Shown here piece by piece: positions 25,142 to 34,061 of a stretch of 64,000 nt of DNA. Within the stretch, counting starts at the first letter, position 1. The number at the start of each line of letters is the position of its first letter. The notes beneath the pieces were generated by a model. It saw only the letters and a list, made by a program, of their open reading frames with translations. It ran no database searches and was not told the DNA's origin. The position numbers and the translations under genes are program-made. Location: positions 1 through 64,000 of the forward strand of contig NZ_AWSA01000022.1 of assembly GCF_000576595.1 (NCBI RefSeq), given 5' to 3'. This stretch comes from Intrasporangium oryzae NRRL B-24470. GTDB lineage: Bacteria; Actinomycetota; Actinomycetes; Actinomycetales; Dermatophilaceae.

Positions 25142-26752
25142 TCAGGGGGTGTAGTCGACGTCCGAGTACGTGTAGACGCGCTGAAGGACGTAGCGGCCGT
25201 CGCCCTCCGGGTCGAGAAGGGCGGGGCGGGCCTGCTTGATCATGACGGTCGGGCGCAGGCGGACGTTGACGAGCGTCTTGCCGCGGAAGGTCAGGTCGAG
25301 GATCACCCCCTCCTGCACCTCCTGCCACCAGTCCTGCCCGAACATGTAGTTGCCGGGGCTGACGAGCGTGACGCTCGCGTCCTTGCCGTGGGGGCGGAGC
25401 AGGAGCGGGCCGGCGACATGGGTCCCGGAGCCGATGACGTGGTCGCAGCCGGCCTTCTCGAACCAGCCGAGCTGCTTCTCCTGCACCGGCCAGAGGTCGT
25501 CGTGGTACTCGGCGCCACCCCACCACTGCGGGTTGCAGATGACGAGGTCGGCGCCGCCCTGCCTGGCCCGGCGCACGCCCTCCTCGATGTTCTTCTGCGT
25601 GATCCACGGGACTCCGGGCGTCGTCGCGTCGGCGGCCACGACCCCGGCGACGTCGTTGAAGGCCACGAACCCGACCTTGAGCCCCGCCACGTCGACATAG
25701 CCCGGCTCAAGGGCCTCGTCGAGGTTCATGCCGAGGCCGGTGCGCGGGACCTTGTACGCGTCCATGAGCTGGAGGGTCGAGCGGATGCCCTTGACCCCCT
25801 TGTCGCTCATGTGGTTGGCCGCGAGGTAGACCATGTCGAGACCGAGCGTGTCCCGCCACCGGGGCAGGACCGCCTCGGGGACGCTGAACACCGTCGTCGT
25901 GCCGAGCTGCGGCTTGTACAACGCGTTCGGGATGACGGGGCACTCGTGGTCGGCGATCGCGACGTCGGAGCGCTTGAGGACCTGCGGGGTCGCGCCGTCG
26001 TGACCGGTGTCGATGGGCTGCACCGTGCGGTACGGACGCGTGTAGGGCGGGTCGACGACGGCCGGTGCGGCATACCGTGCAGTGCCGCCGTTGAAGACCC
26101 AGTCCCAGCCCTTGCCGCGGGCCACCGCCTGGGTGGCGGCGCCACGGTCCGCGCACAGGCTCCCGATGTTCGTCATCGTCCAGACCTGCGAGGCGTCGTA
26201 TGCCGTCCACGCCGGGTCGAGGGCGGGCTCACCCAGGCGCGTGGTTGCGACGACGGGGTAGTCCAGGGCGCGGGCCTGCGCGTCGCCGAAGAGGTCGGCC
26301 CCGAACATCCCGAACGGGCCCGGGCCGGCGATCGAGAGCACCTTGGTCGCCGGCTCGACCAGGCCCGGTGGCAGGAGCGCAATGCGCTTGGGACTGCTCT
26401 TCAGGGTGGCCGCGACCTGGTCGGCGGCGACGCACGTGGGGGCAGCGGCCAGCGTCGGTCGGGTGACCTGCACGCCGCAGGGCATCACGAGCCGGCCCTG
26501 GGCCGCGAGGGTGCCGAGCTCCTTGACCGTGACGGCCGCCTTGAGGTTCGTCAGGCCGGTGACGACGGCGAGGGGGAACGTGGTGGGGGCCGACGTCGTG
26601 GTGGTCGAGGGGGAGGCCGTTGCGGACGACGCTCCCGACGTCGAGGTCGTCGCGCTGGCGGAGGTGGCGGGTCCGGGGTCGCCCGTGGAGCATCCGGCGA
26701 GGAGCACCACGAGAAGGACGAGCGTGCTCTTGAACCGTGCCGGCGACGTCAC
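25142..26752 (-). CDS. CapA-family lipoprotein (metallophosphatase-like fold)
   Basis: The 536 residues start with a lipoprotein signal ending LLAG-C21, then a Ser/Thr-rich linker (about 22-60). The C-terminal half resembles the bacterial capsule-synthesis CapA domain. It has IADHECP, YLAANHMSDKG, FVAFNDV, VICNPQWWG and HVIGSGTHVAGPL, whose Asp/His/Asn residues suit a two-metal centre. CapA proteins belong to poly-gamma-glutamate assembly systems, but no capBC genes are adjacent, so the substrate is open. The N-terminal half (about 60-250) is a separate domain that I do not recognise. It is divergent from a wall carboxypeptidase, with 20 bp between the starts. Confidence 0.82.
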   Translation of the reverse strand: MTSPARFKSTLVLLVVLLAGCSTGDPGPATSASATTSTSGASSATASPSTTTTSAPTTFPLAVVTGLTNLKAAVTVKELGTLAAQGRLVMPCGVQVTRPTLAAAPTCVAADQVAATLKSSPKRIALLPPGLVEPATKVLSIAGPGPFGMFGADLFGDAQARALDYPVVATTRLGEPALDPAWTAYDASQVWTMTNIGSLCADRGAATQAVARGKGWDWVFNGGTARYAAPAVVDPPYTRPYRTVQPIDTGHDGATPQVLKRSDVAIADHECPVIPNALYKPQLGTTTVFSVPEAVLPRWRDTLGLDMVYLAANHMSDKGVKGIRSTLQLMDAYKVPRTGLGMNLDEALEPGYVDVAGLKVGFVAFNDVAGVVAADATTPGVPWITQKNIEEGVRRARQGGADLVICNPQWWGGAEYHDDLWPVQEKQLGWFEKAGCDHVIGSGTHVAGPLLLRPHGKDASVTLVSPGNYMFGQDWWQEVQEGVILDLTFRGKTLVNVRLRPTVMIKQARPALLDPEGDGRYVLQRVYTYSDVDYTP

Positions 26753-26772
26753 GCCGCTAGCCTAGGCGGGAC

Positions 26773-27864
26773 GTGACCATGGAGACGCCGAACCATGTCC
26801 CGCTGTGTCGTCCGAGTCGCCGACGGATGAGCCGCCCGAGACTCGGGCCCCCGCTGCGCGCCCTGGGCTGCGCTTTCGCGCTCCTCGTGTCCGGGCTCGT
26901 CGGCTCGACATCGGCTGCGCCTCCCGCTGAGGCGATGGGGCCGCTGCCGTCGTGCGCGCTCGGCGACGTCTACACGGTCCCGCGCGGATACGACGACTGG
27001 AGCACGACGCTCGTCGACCGGTTGCTCCGGGTCGAGGCGACCTACGTCCCTCCGGACCTCATGCGAGTCAGCGAGATGGGCATCGCGGGCGGCGGCTCCA
27101 TCCGGGGTGTTGCTGCCGCGGACACCCGCGCGATGGCCAAGGCCGCCCGGGCGGCGGGGGCGCCGATCGGTGTCTGGAGCGGCTACCGCAACTACGAGCA
27201 GCAGACCCAGCTCTTCAACGGCTACGTGACCCAGAACGGCTTCGACAGCGCGATCACCTACTCGCAACGTCCCGGGCACTCCGAGCACCAGCTGGGCCTC
27301 GGCGTCGACTTCATGAGTGCCGGCGGCGGCAACCCCCTGCCGGGCGACTGGGGGAAGACGCCCGCGGGGTCATGGATGCGCGAGAACGCCTGGAAGTACG
27401 GCTGGGTCAACAGCTATCCCCGCGGGGCGGGCGGCTCGCGCTGGAACGACCGGTCCTGCTTCCGCTACGAGCCGTGGCACTACCGGTACCTCGGGCGGGA
27501 GATGGCGGCGAAGGTCCACGCCTCCGGCCTGACGATCCGGGAGTACCTCTGGAACAACGACACGATGCTCGACCGCAACGGGACGCTGATCGCGCCCGCG
27601 ACGAGTATGCCGTCCGCGAGCGCGTCGACGTCGGCGTCCCCGAGCGCGTCCCCGTCCCCGACGACGCCCCTTTCGGGGACCCCGAGCGACCCATCGGTGG
27701 CTGCGACAGCAGCCGGCCCCGCTGTCGACCCCGCGAAGCCGGCGGCCTCCGGGTCAGGCCTCGGCGCGCCGGCCCTGGTCGCTGCTGCGGCGGTGCTCCT
27801 CGGAGCTGGGGCGGCGCTCGCGGTCGCCGCCCGGCGCCGCCGGTCCCGACGTCAGGTGGAGTGA
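26773..27864 (+). CDS. secreted VanY-type D-alanyl-D-alanine carboxypeptidase
   Basis: The 363 residues include a signal peptide whose hydrophobic core is ALGCAFALLVSGLVG. The M15B/VanY domain spans about 60-265. SGYRNYEQQ, the zinc-binding QRPGHSEHQLGLGVDF and EPWHYRYL supply the His/Asp/His ligands and catalytic Glu. A Ser/Pro/Thr-rich stalk (about 280-325) leads to a C-terminal TM helix and RRRRSRR, giving surface anchoring without an LPXTG motif. It trims peptidoglycan stem peptides. The listed start is a GTG. An ATG at 26779 and another at 26827, which begins at MSRPRLG, are alternatives; the last gives a more usual signal peptide. Confidence 0.88.
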   Translation: MTMETPNHVPLCRPSRRRMSRPRLGPPLRALGCAFALLVSGLVGSTSAAPPAEAMGPLPSCALGDVYTVPRGYDDWSTTLVDRLLRVEATYVPPDLMRVSEMGIAGGGSIRGVAAADTRAMAKAARAAGAPIGVWSGYRNYEQQTQLFNGYVTQNGFDSAITYSQRPGHSEHQLGLGVDFMSAGGGNPLPGDWGKTPAGSWMRENAWKYGWVNSYPRGAGGSRWNDRSCFRYEPWHYRYLGREMAAKVHASGLTIREYLWNNDTMLDRNGTLIAPATSMPSASASTSASPSASPSPTTPLSGTPSDPSVAATAAGPAVDPAKPAASGSGLGAPALVAAAAVLLGAGAALAVAARRRRSRRQVE

Positions 27865-28025
27865 CCCTGCGTCGAGCCGCGATGGCCGATCGTCGTCGTC
27901 GCGTACGCCCCCGCCAGCGGGCGGCGACCCGGGGGTCACGGCACGAGGCGGGACCTCCGGCACTTCCGGGGCTTCCCCCGACGCCGGACGCTGGCATGAG
28001 GAACCTGGTCGAGGGAGGTCGCATC

Positions 28026-29000
28026 ATGTCCGCACCGTCTTTCACGTCGTCCGGCTCGGTCGGGGAGGCAGCAGGACCTCTTGAATCGGCGCCCGACACC
28101 CGGGTCATGGTGCTCCCCGACGGTCGGAACCTGGCCTGGCTGGACCTCGGCGACCCCGCCGGCGCCGCGGTGGTCGCGTTCCACGGCACGCCCGGATCGA
28201 GGCTCCAGCTCGCCTTCGCCGACGGGGCGGCATCCGCGGCGGGGGTGCGACTCGTCGTCCCGGACCGACCGGGCTACGGGCTGAGCGGCTACCAGCGCCG
28301 CCCGACCCACTTCGGGTGGGTCGAGGACGTGCGGCGGCTCGCTGACCACGTGGGTCTGTCGACGTTCGCCGTGCTGGGGACCTCGGGCGGGGGACCGCAC
28401 GCCGCTGCGTGTGCGCGCTTCCTGCCGGAGCGTGTCCGGGCCGCGGCGATCGTCAGCGGGGTCGCACCGCTCGCCGAGGCAGGCACCGAGGCGGGGATGG
28501 TGCCGCTCGACGCGCTCCTGGTTCGACTGTCCCGCCGCTGGGGTCCGCTAGCCCGTCCGGGGCTGTCGGTTCTGGCGACCCTGGACCGACGCTGGCCGGA
28601 GCGCATGATCGGCATGATGGAGCGGTCGCTCGGAGCGGCCGACGCGGCAGTCATGCGCCGCCCCGAGGTGCGCGCAGCCCTGCTCAGCGACCTTCGCGCA
28701 TCGGCTCGCACGACCGGAGCCGCTATGGCGCAGGACTATGCACTGTGGGCGCGGGACTGGGGATTCAGGCTCGAGGACGTCACCGTCCCCGTCTACGTGT
28801 GGCACGGCGACGCCGACCAGGACGTGCCCATCAGTCAGGCGCGCAGAATGGCCAAGCGCATCCCGAAGTCCGTGCTCCATGAGTGCCCGGGCGAAGGGCA
28901 CCTGCTCGTCGCCAGCCACCTGCAGGAGATTCTCGTGGAGCTGGTCGGCGCCGAGTCGGGAGGGGGCGGGTCAGCTGGCGAGCCCAGCGGCATACCGTGA
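28026..29000 (+). CDS. alpha/beta hydrolase
   Basis: The serine hydrolase has 324 residues. The oxyanion strand FHGTPGSR is at about 52-59. The nucleophile elbow GTSGGGP places the nucleophile at S120. An acid lies in VWHGDADQDVP and the catalytic His in PGEGHLL near the C-terminus. The substrate is unknown. Translation starts at the ATG at 28026 with GGGAGG eight bases upstream. The stop codon overlaps the next gene by four bases (GTGA). The last codons read GGC ATA CCG and carry a copy of the GCGGCATAC motif. Confidence 0.85.
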   Translation: MSAPSFTSSGSVGEAAGPLESAPDTRVMVLPDGRNLAWLDLGDPAGAAVVAFHGTPGSRLQLAFADGAASAAGVRLVVPDRPGYGLSGYQRRPTHFGWVEDVRRLADHVGLSTFAVLGTSGGGPHAAACARFLPERVRAAAIVSGVAPLAEAGTEAGMVPLDALLVRLSRRWGPLARPGLSVLATLDRRWPERMIGMMERSLGAADAAVMRRPEVRAALLSDLRASARTTGAAMAQDYALWARDWGFRLEDVTVPVYVWHGDADQDVPISQARRMAKRIPKSVLHECPGEGHLLVASHLQEILVELVGAESGGGGSAGEPSGIP

Positions 29001-29290
29001 CCGACGCGTTGTCAAAGGTATGCCGGGACGCGGCCCTGACCGTTCGGGGCCTGATCACGGCCATGGAGAGGCTCGGTCACGAGCGACTCGCCGGCGACGA
29101 CCCCGCGCTCTACTGGCTCGAGGACTGGGAGACGCTCCTCCGGCTCCGTGAGGCCTACGCGGCCGACCTGCTGGCCGGCCGCACGCCACGTCTCGACGTG
29201 CCCGCGGGCGAGGACGGCAGACCGATCAGCCGACGGATGTCGGAACTCGAAGGCTGTCAGGTCGCCCAGCGGTTGTGGGAGCTGCCCTGA
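28997..29290 (+). CDS. small conserved-looking protein coupled to the hydrolase
   Basis: The 97 residues begin at a GTG overlapping the hydrolase stop by four bases, a sign of translational coupling. The sequence is helical and charged, with LYWLEDWETLLRLREAYAADLLAG in the middle. It has no TM segment and no motif I recognise. The codon use matches its neighbours. A function linked to the hydrolase is only inferred from the overlap. Confidence 0.6.
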   Translation: MTDALSKVCRDAALTVRGLITAMERLGHERLAGDDPALYWLEDWETLLRLREAYAADLLAGRTPRLDVPAGEDGRPISRRMSELEGCQVAQRLWELP

Positions 29291-29329
29291 CGTGACCGCC
29301 TCCGGGTGGGACGTCGTCGCGGCGTCTGG

Positions 29330-29881
29330 CTAGGGCTGGGTCAGCTCCACCAGCTTGACGACCGTGTTCCAGTTGCGGCTCGTGGCGATGACGCCCTTGG
29401 GCGGCCCGGACCGCGCGAGGACCTCGGCCAGCTTGGACCGACCCAAACCGCCCGGCGCGTAGAGGTAGAGCGCGCGGTCGCCGAGCCGGAACTCCTCCGG
29501 GAGGAAGCTCGCCGCATCCAGGGCGTCGAAACGAGACGCGGCGACCGGCTCAGAGAAGTACGTGACGTGCAGCTGCTTGGCCTCCAGCGAGGCAGCGGGG
29601 AACGGGCAGTCCTCGGCGATGGCCCTGAGATACGCGTGGTCGCGCACGAGGACGTCGACATCGAAGCCGAAGTGCGCGGCGATGGCCCGCCGCAGCTGTT
29701 CCTCGAGGACCGACTCGTCGGCCAGGTCGCTGGTGAAGACCGCGTTGCCGCTCTGGAGGTAGGTGCGCACGTCACCGTGGCCGAGCTCCGTCAGCAACGC
29801 GCGCAGGGTGGCCATCGGCACCTTCTTGTGGCCGCCAACGTTGATGCCGCGAAGAAGCGCTGCGTAGGCGTTCGTCGTCAC
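29330..29881 (-). CDS. DUF1697 family protein
   Basis: The 183 residues begin MTTNAYAALLRGINVGGHKKVPMA, the family's diagnostic start. YLQSGNAVF follows at about 41-49, and the C-terminus contains ATSRNWNTVVKL. DUF1697 proteins are common in bacteria and have no established reaction. It is monocistronic and convergent with the small protein upstream. Confidence 0.9.
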   Translation of the reverse strand: MTTNAYAALLRGINVGGHKKVPMATLRALLTELGHGDVRTYLQSGNAVFTSDLADESVLEEQLRRAIAAHFGFDVDVLVRDHAYLRAIAEDCPFPAASLEAKQLHVTYFSEPVAASRFDALDAASFLPEEFRLGDRALYLYAPGGLGRSKLAEVLARSGPPKGVIATSRNWNTVVKLVELTQP

Positions 29882-30160
29882 CCCTGCACCTTAGGACGCT
29901 CGGAGCCGCGGCTGCGCGTCAGGCCGGCGCCGGTCGGTCGTCGCCGCTGACCCCGCCGTGGTGGCGCAGGTGGTCAGGGCCGCGGGATCCACACGCTGAG
30001 CCAGCCTGTGCCCCAGAACGGTGGTCCCGGCATACGTCGCCCCCGCCGGGATGGCAGGCGCCAGTCCGAGCCCTCACGACACGGTAGGGCCGGCCGCCGG
30101 GTCGGACCCTCTCGGGCCGCGTAGCGTGGCGCGGGAGCCGATCCGACGACTGGAGGACCC

Positions 30161-30601
30161 ATGTCCCACATACGACACTTCGACCATGTCGGCATCACCG
30201 TCGCGGACCTCGACGCCGTGACGGCGTTCTTCGTGGCGCTCGGCCTCGACGTGGACGGGAGGACGTTCGTCGAGGGCGACTTCATCGACACGGTCATCGG
30301 CATGCCCGGTTCCCGCACCGAGATCGTCATGCTGAGGCCCCCCGGCGGCGGCACGTGCGTCGAGCTGTCGAGCTTCGTGCGACCCGACCCGGTGCCGGGC
30401 TCCCCGACCGCCATGGCCAACGAGCTGGGACTGCGCAGCGTGGCCTTCGAGGTCGATGACGTGCAGGCGGCGGTCGACCTGGCGGCTGCCGAGGGGTTCG
30501 GGCTGGTCGGCGGTATCGGCGAGTACGAGGGCTCGTGGCGGATGGCTTATGTCCGGGGGCCGGAGGGGATCATCGTCGCGCTGGCCGAGCGCATCGGATG
30601 A
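30161..30601 (+). CDS. VOC-superfamily (glyoxalase/dioxygenase-like) protein
   Basis: The 146-residue paired beta-alpha-beta-beta-beta protein opens with IRHFDHVGITVADLD, whose His is a usual metal ligand. VELSSFV and AYVRGPEGIIVALAE supply later ligand positions. The superfamily includes glyoxalases, extradiol dioxygenases and resistance proteins, and the reaction is not predictable from sequence alone. The 280 bp ahead of it hold only one motif copy (30029) and no gene that I can support. Confidence 0.82.
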   Translation: MSHIRHFDHVGITVADLDAVTAFFVALGLDVDGRTFVEGDFIDTVIGMPGSRTEIVMLRPPGGGTCVELSSFVRPDPVPGSPTAMANELGLRSVAFEVDDVQAAVDLAAAEGFGLVGGIGEYEGSWRMAYVRGPEGIIVALAERIG

Positions 30602-30674
30602 GCAATCCGTCTCCGTGGGCGCGGCGCCCGTCGGTCCTCGACCTTCCCCCGACGATCGCTGGGAGACTGGCGGC

Positions 30675-30920
30675 ATGCTGGAGCTGCGCCCGAGCTGCGA
30701 ATGCTGCGACACCGACCTGCCGCCCGACTCGACCGAGGCGATGATCTGCACCTTCGAGTGCACGTGGTGCGCGCGGTGCGTCGAGGTCTGCCTGGGTGGG
30801 ACGTGCCCGAACTGCGGCGGCGACCTCCAGCGCCGGCCCATTCGACCTGCTGCCCAGCTCGACGCGCACCCGGCCTCGACGCGGCGGGTCGTGCAGGCGG
30901 GCTTGCACCGGCGAGCCTGA
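30675..30920 (+). CDS. DUF1272 zinc-ribbon-like protein
   Basis: The 81-residue protein has the hallmark MLELRPSCECCDTDLPPDST, then ICTFECTWCARCVEVCLGGTCPNCGG. The numerous CxxC pairs make a treble-clef or zinc-ribbon fold likely. The DUF1272 family is widespread and its role is unknown. The tail after residue 60 is not conserved in style. Confidence 0.88.
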   Translation: MLELRPSCECCDTDLPPDSTEAMICTFECTWCARCVEVCLGGTCPNCGGDLQRRPIRPAAQLDAHPASTRRVVQAGLHRRA

Positions 30921-30968
30921 TCCTCATCAGTCCTCGGCGTCCGGCGCAGTGTTGACCAGGCGCTCTAC

Positions 30969-31073
30969 GTGACGGCCCTTGCGGCGGGGGTGATCTTCGC
31001 GGCATACACCCTGCTGGCGTCGGTCCTGAGCCAGACGCACGACATCGGGCAGGACGGGGACGGCGCGCCATAG
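30969..31073 (+). CDS. possible remnant or very small membrane peptide
   Basis: A GTG-started frame of 34 residues (VTALAAGVIFAAYTLLASVL then a polar end) forms one hydrophobic helix. The frame is open further upstream as QALYVTALAAG, which reads like the C-terminus of a larger membrane protein. There is no ribosome site. It may be a decayed gene end. Confidence 0.25.
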   Translation: MTALAAGVIFAAYTLLASVLSQTHDIGQDGDGAP

Positions 31074-31153
31074 TCACGCGCTCGCCGTCAGGGTCTGCGT
31101 GGCGCCCCGTGGGTCTGCGCCACCGAACCTCGCGGCTCTCGTCGGTGGGGAGG

Positions 31154-31732
31154 TCAGTCGATCGGTGCGGCCAGCTCTCGGTAGTGGGGGACGAGCTCGC
31201 CCCACCGCGCCCCGGCGTCGCCTTCCGGCTCGCGCCCGGCGAGGTGGGCGGCGAGGTTCTCGGCGTGGATCTGCCACCCGGCCCCGTAGGAGGCAATCCT
31301 GTCCAAGGGCATCCCACGGGCCTCGATGACGAGGACCGTCTGGCCTCCGTCGGCCCTCAGGGTCGCCTCGATGTCCTGGTCGAAGGGGGGCGGACCCTCA
31401 CCTCGCCGCCAGGACTCGTTGGTCTCCCTGGTCACCACCTTGAGCCGCCGCGGGGGCTCGCACACCTCCACCCGCCCCAGCGCGTGCACGTCGGCGCTTT
31501 CGAGGTGCAGAGTGAACGGTCCGCCACGGCGGAGGTCGCCCTCGACCTCGCCGTACCAGCGCGCCAGACGGCCCGGATCGGTGAAGGCGGACCACAGGTC
31601 GTCGATGTCGGTGTCGTAGCGGTCCTCGATGCGCACGACTCCCGCTCCGTCGGCCGATCGCAACGTGCCCAGGATGCGGGTGGCGCGACCCGCGCTGCCC
31701 TTCGTCCGCTGCTCTCGTGTGCCCTTGGTCAT
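31154..31732 (-). CDS. SRPBCC (AHSA1-like) family protein
   Basis: The 192-residue START/Bet v1-like helix-grip protein contains DRYDTDIDDLWSAFTDPGRLARWYG and YGAGWQIHAENLAAHL, typical of the AHSA1 subgroup encoded next to ArsR regulators. It probably binds a hydrophobic ligand or partner protein. It is the third gene of an ArsR-SRPBCC-SRPBCC operon and is paralogous to the one before it, from which it is separated by 37 bp. Confidence 0.85.
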   Translation of the reverse strand: MTKGTREQRTKGSAGRATRILGTLRSADGAGVVRIEDRYDTDIDDLWSAFTDPGRLARWYGEVEGDLRRGGPFTLHLESADVHALGRVEVCEPPRRLKVVTRETNESWRRGEGPPPFDQDIEATLRADGGQTVLVIEARGMPLDRIASYGAGWQIHAENLAAHLAGREPEGDAGARWGELVPHYRELAAPID

Positions 31733-31769
31733 CTCGTCCTCCCTATCGGTGGTCGTGGACGTCTTGACG

Positions 31770-32294
31770 TCAGCCGACGCTCGTGGCTTCGTATGCCGGT
31801 GTCAGCTCGGTCCAGCGCGCGTGCCAGGCCGAGGCCGGCTTCTCCTCCGACCATCCTTCGGGGTGTGGGTCACCGTCGTCGGCAAGCGATCGTCCGAGGT
31901 CTTCGAGGTGGACCTGCCAGCCGGCTCCGTAGAAGTGGAGCGAGCCGACGGGAAGGCCGCGCTCCTCGACGACGAGCCTGGTGCGAGCGCCGTCCGCGGT
32001 GAGCCAGGCCTCCATCTGCGACTCGTCGTCGGTGCCGGGCTCAGTGGTGATCAGCAGGTGATGTGGGGCGTCGCAGGCGTCGATCCTGGCCGGCCCGCTC
32101 CAGGTGCTGGTGAAGACGGCGTGGATCATGCCACCCTCGCGCAGGTCGCCTGAGACCTCGGCGATCCAGCGGGCGAGCCGCTCGGGCGTGGTGCACGCCT
32201 GCCACAGGTCATCGATGTCGGTGTCGTACACGTCCTCGACGCGCACCGCTCCGCGGGTCTCGTCGAGCGCCCGCATCGTTCCGGTGATTCTCAT
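31770..32294 (-). CDS. SRPBCC (AHSA1-like) family protein
   Basis: The 174 residues include VYDTDIDDLWQACTTPERLARWIAEVSGDL and FYGAGWQVHLEDLGRSL, showing paralogy with the following gene. The ATG at 32294 overlaps the ArsR stop by four bases and follows GGGAG. In such operons the SRPBCC protein is made when the ArsR repressor releases, but the ligand is not known. Confidence 0.86.
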   Translation of the reverse strand: MRITGTMRALDETRGAVRVEDVYDTDIDDLWQACTTPERLARWIAEVSGDLREGGMIHAVFTSTWSGPARIDACDAPHHLLITTEPGTDDESQMEAWLTADGARTRLVVEERGLPVGSLHFYGAGWQVHLEDLGRSLADDGDPHPEGWSEEKPASAWHARWTELTPAYEATSVG

Positions 32295-32608
32295 CTCCGC
32301 TCCCTCTTTCCTCTGGCGATCTCGGTGTGCAGGGCGTCGAGCCGCTGCTCCCACAGGGCGCGGTAGCGACCCAGCCACTCGTCGACCTCGGCAAGTGGCT
32401 GCGGGCGAAGGCTGTAGATGCGTCGCTGCGCCTCCTGGCGGACCTCGACCAGTCCCGCCTCTCGCAGTACCCGCAAGTGGCGGGACACGCCCGGGCGGGC
32501 GATCGGCAGCAGGGCCGCCAGCTCGCCCGCGGTCGCTTCGCCGTCGGCCAAGGCCTCCAGAACAGTGCGGCGGCTCTCGTCCGCCAGTGCCCGCAGTGCT
32601 GCTTCCAC
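32291..32608 (-). CDS. ArsR-family transcriptional repressor
   Basis: The 105-residue winged helix opens ALRALADESRRTVLEALADGEATAGELAALLPIARPGVSRHLRVLREAGLVEVR in segments. The recognition helix is RPGVSRHLRVL. It lacks the ELCVC metal motif of arsenic or cadmium sensors, so it belongs to the SRPBCC-linked, non-metal subgroup. A strong palindrome lies 10 bp upstream of its start, and autorepression is likely. It heads the three-gene operon. Confidence 0.9.
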   Translation of the reverse strand: MEAALRALADESRRTVLEALADGEATAGELAALLPIARPGVSRHLRVLREAGLVEVRQEAQRRIYSLRPQPLAEVDEWLGRYRALWEQRLDALHTEIARGKRERR

Positions 32609-32617
32609 CCGATCAAC

Positions 32618-32649
32618 GTACCAATCCGGTTACGTAACCGTCAAGGTAC
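32618..32649. promoter_or_regulatory. candidate ArsR operator
   Basis: CGGTTACGTAACCG (32627-32640) is a perfect 14-bp palindrome. GTACC and GGTAC flank it symmetrically, each four bases away. It sits immediately upstream of the ArsR start and would overlap its promoter. Confidence 0.65.
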
Positions 32650-32950
32650 ATACTGGGTCTTCGACTCGATCCTGCGCGAACGCAGCCTGTGACACCGCGG
32701 CACTGAGTAGGGATGCGAGCGCGTACGTGCGGTTCGCGCGGGACCACGGGCCCTCTGCTGGCGAGGCGAGTCCACGCAATCCGGTCGATCAGTCGGGGGA
32801 CGGGGCCAACGCGACCTTTCAGGCAACCGGCGCGCGCTGGCTCGGCGCCCAATACGCTTGAACGATCAGCGCTTTCCGGGCCTGCCCTGCGGGTTGGGGT
32901 GCCGCCTCGCCGACTCGAGAGCGAGGGCACCGACAGATGGAGCGACCATC
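32650..32950. other. intergenic region between ArsR operon and azoreductase
   Basis: About 300 bases separate divergent genes. Apart from the ArsR operator at its left end I see no gene, motif copy or strong hairpin. Base composition is somewhat less GC-rich than the surroundings. Confidence 0.4.
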
Positions 32951-33676
32951 GTGAAACTGCTGCACATCAACGCCTCCCCGCGCGGCGAGAAGTCGAACAC
33001 CGAACGAATCGCCGGCGCCTTCGTATCCAGCCTGAGAGAGCATCACGACCACGTCCGCGTCGACGTGGTGGATCTCTACAACCACGACCTCCCGGCCATC
33101 GCGGGGGACAACATCGAGGCGAAGTACACGCTCATGGTCGGACGACCCATCAGCAAGGACCACGCCGAGTCCTGGGCGCAGATCGAGCGCGCCATCGAGC
33201 ACTTCCTGTCTGCGGACGCATACCTGTTGGCCACCCCGATGTGGAACTTCAGCATCCCTTATGCCTTGAAGTACTACATCGACTGCATCGTCCAGCCCGG
33301 CTACGTCTTCCGCTACAACGAGCTTGGCCAGGCGGTGCCCATGGTGCATGGCAAGAAGATGATTGTTGCCTCCTCGCGTGGCGGTGACTACTCGCCTGGA
33401 TCGCCGATGAACGCCTTCGATTTCCAGGAGCCCTACTTGCGCGCCATCTTCGGGTTCATCGGCATTACGGACGTCGAGTTCATCACGGCTCAGCCCATGG
33501 ACATCACGCCCGAGCTCCGCGAGGAAGCCGTGGCAGTGGCCGTCGACCAGGCAGTTCGGCTGGCGAGCCGACCGGACTGGGCCGTCGTCACGGCCGACCG
33601 GCTTCGGGTCAACCCGCTCGGGCTCAAGCCTCAGCCTCTCGTCGCAGAAGAGGAGGAAGCGACTCCGGCGCCGTAG
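32951..33676 (+). CDS. azoR: FMN-dependent NADH-azoreductase (AzoR-like)
   Basis: The 241-residue flavodoxin-fold enzyme has an N-terminal phosphate-binding loop HINASPRGEKSNTERIA. The FMN site TPMWNFSIPYALKYYID and SRGGDYSPGSP place it in the AzoR family. These proteins reduce quinones and azo dyes by two-electron transfer and protect against thiol and quinone stress. The GTG start follows GGAGC. An acidic C-terminal tail (VAEEEEATPAP) is unusual. Codon choice is slightly less GC-biased than that of the neighbours, so recent acquisition is possible. Confidence 0.88.
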   Translation: MKLLHINASPRGEKSNTERIAGAFVSSLREHHDHVRVDVVDLYNHDLPAIAGDNIEAKYTLMVGRPISKDHAESWAQIERAIEHFLSADAYLLATPMWNFSIPYALKYYIDCIVQPGYVFRYNELGQAVPMVHGKKMIVASSRGGDYSPGSPMNAFDFQEPYLRAIFGFIGITDVEFITAQPMDITPELREEAVAVAVDQAVRLASRPDWAVVTADRLRVNPLGLKPQPLVAEEEEATPAP

Positions 33677-33866
33677 CCTCCTGGGTGAGCCGTGGTCGAA
33701 CCTTCCGCGGTAACCCTTCCCGGTTTGTCGCCCACGTGTACTCGGTCAGGAGTGGTGACGGACGGCCGACCGGCGGGGGCCACAGATGGGGCGTCACGTC
33801 CCCGGAATCGACGAGCTCCGCCGCGGGTCGCGACCCAGAAAGTGCCGCTGACCTGCGGCGGAGCAG

Positions 33867-33940
33867 TGGAGCGAGCGACGGGAATCGAACCCGCGTATCC
33901 AGCTTGGGAAGCTGGCGCTCTACCATTGAGCTACGCTCGC
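33867..33940 (-). tRNA. tRNA-Gly (anticodon CCC)
   Basis: The acceptor GCGAGCG pairs with CGCTCGC. The anticodon stem CCAGC/GCTGG encloses TTCCCAA with CCC at the anticodon. The T-loop reads GGTTCGATTCC and the CCA is encoded (33867-33869 on the complement). It reads GGG codons. This is the second glycine tRNA in the window. Confidence 0.95.
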
Positions 33941-34061
33941 GTGGCCGCCGGGACGTCACCCCGAGAGGTGATGTGAGGCGGCACGAGGCGTCAGTGTAGC
34001 CGACGCCGAGCCGATGTCACGCGCCGACTCCTGGCGCCGGGAGACGAGGGGTCAGTCGCCG

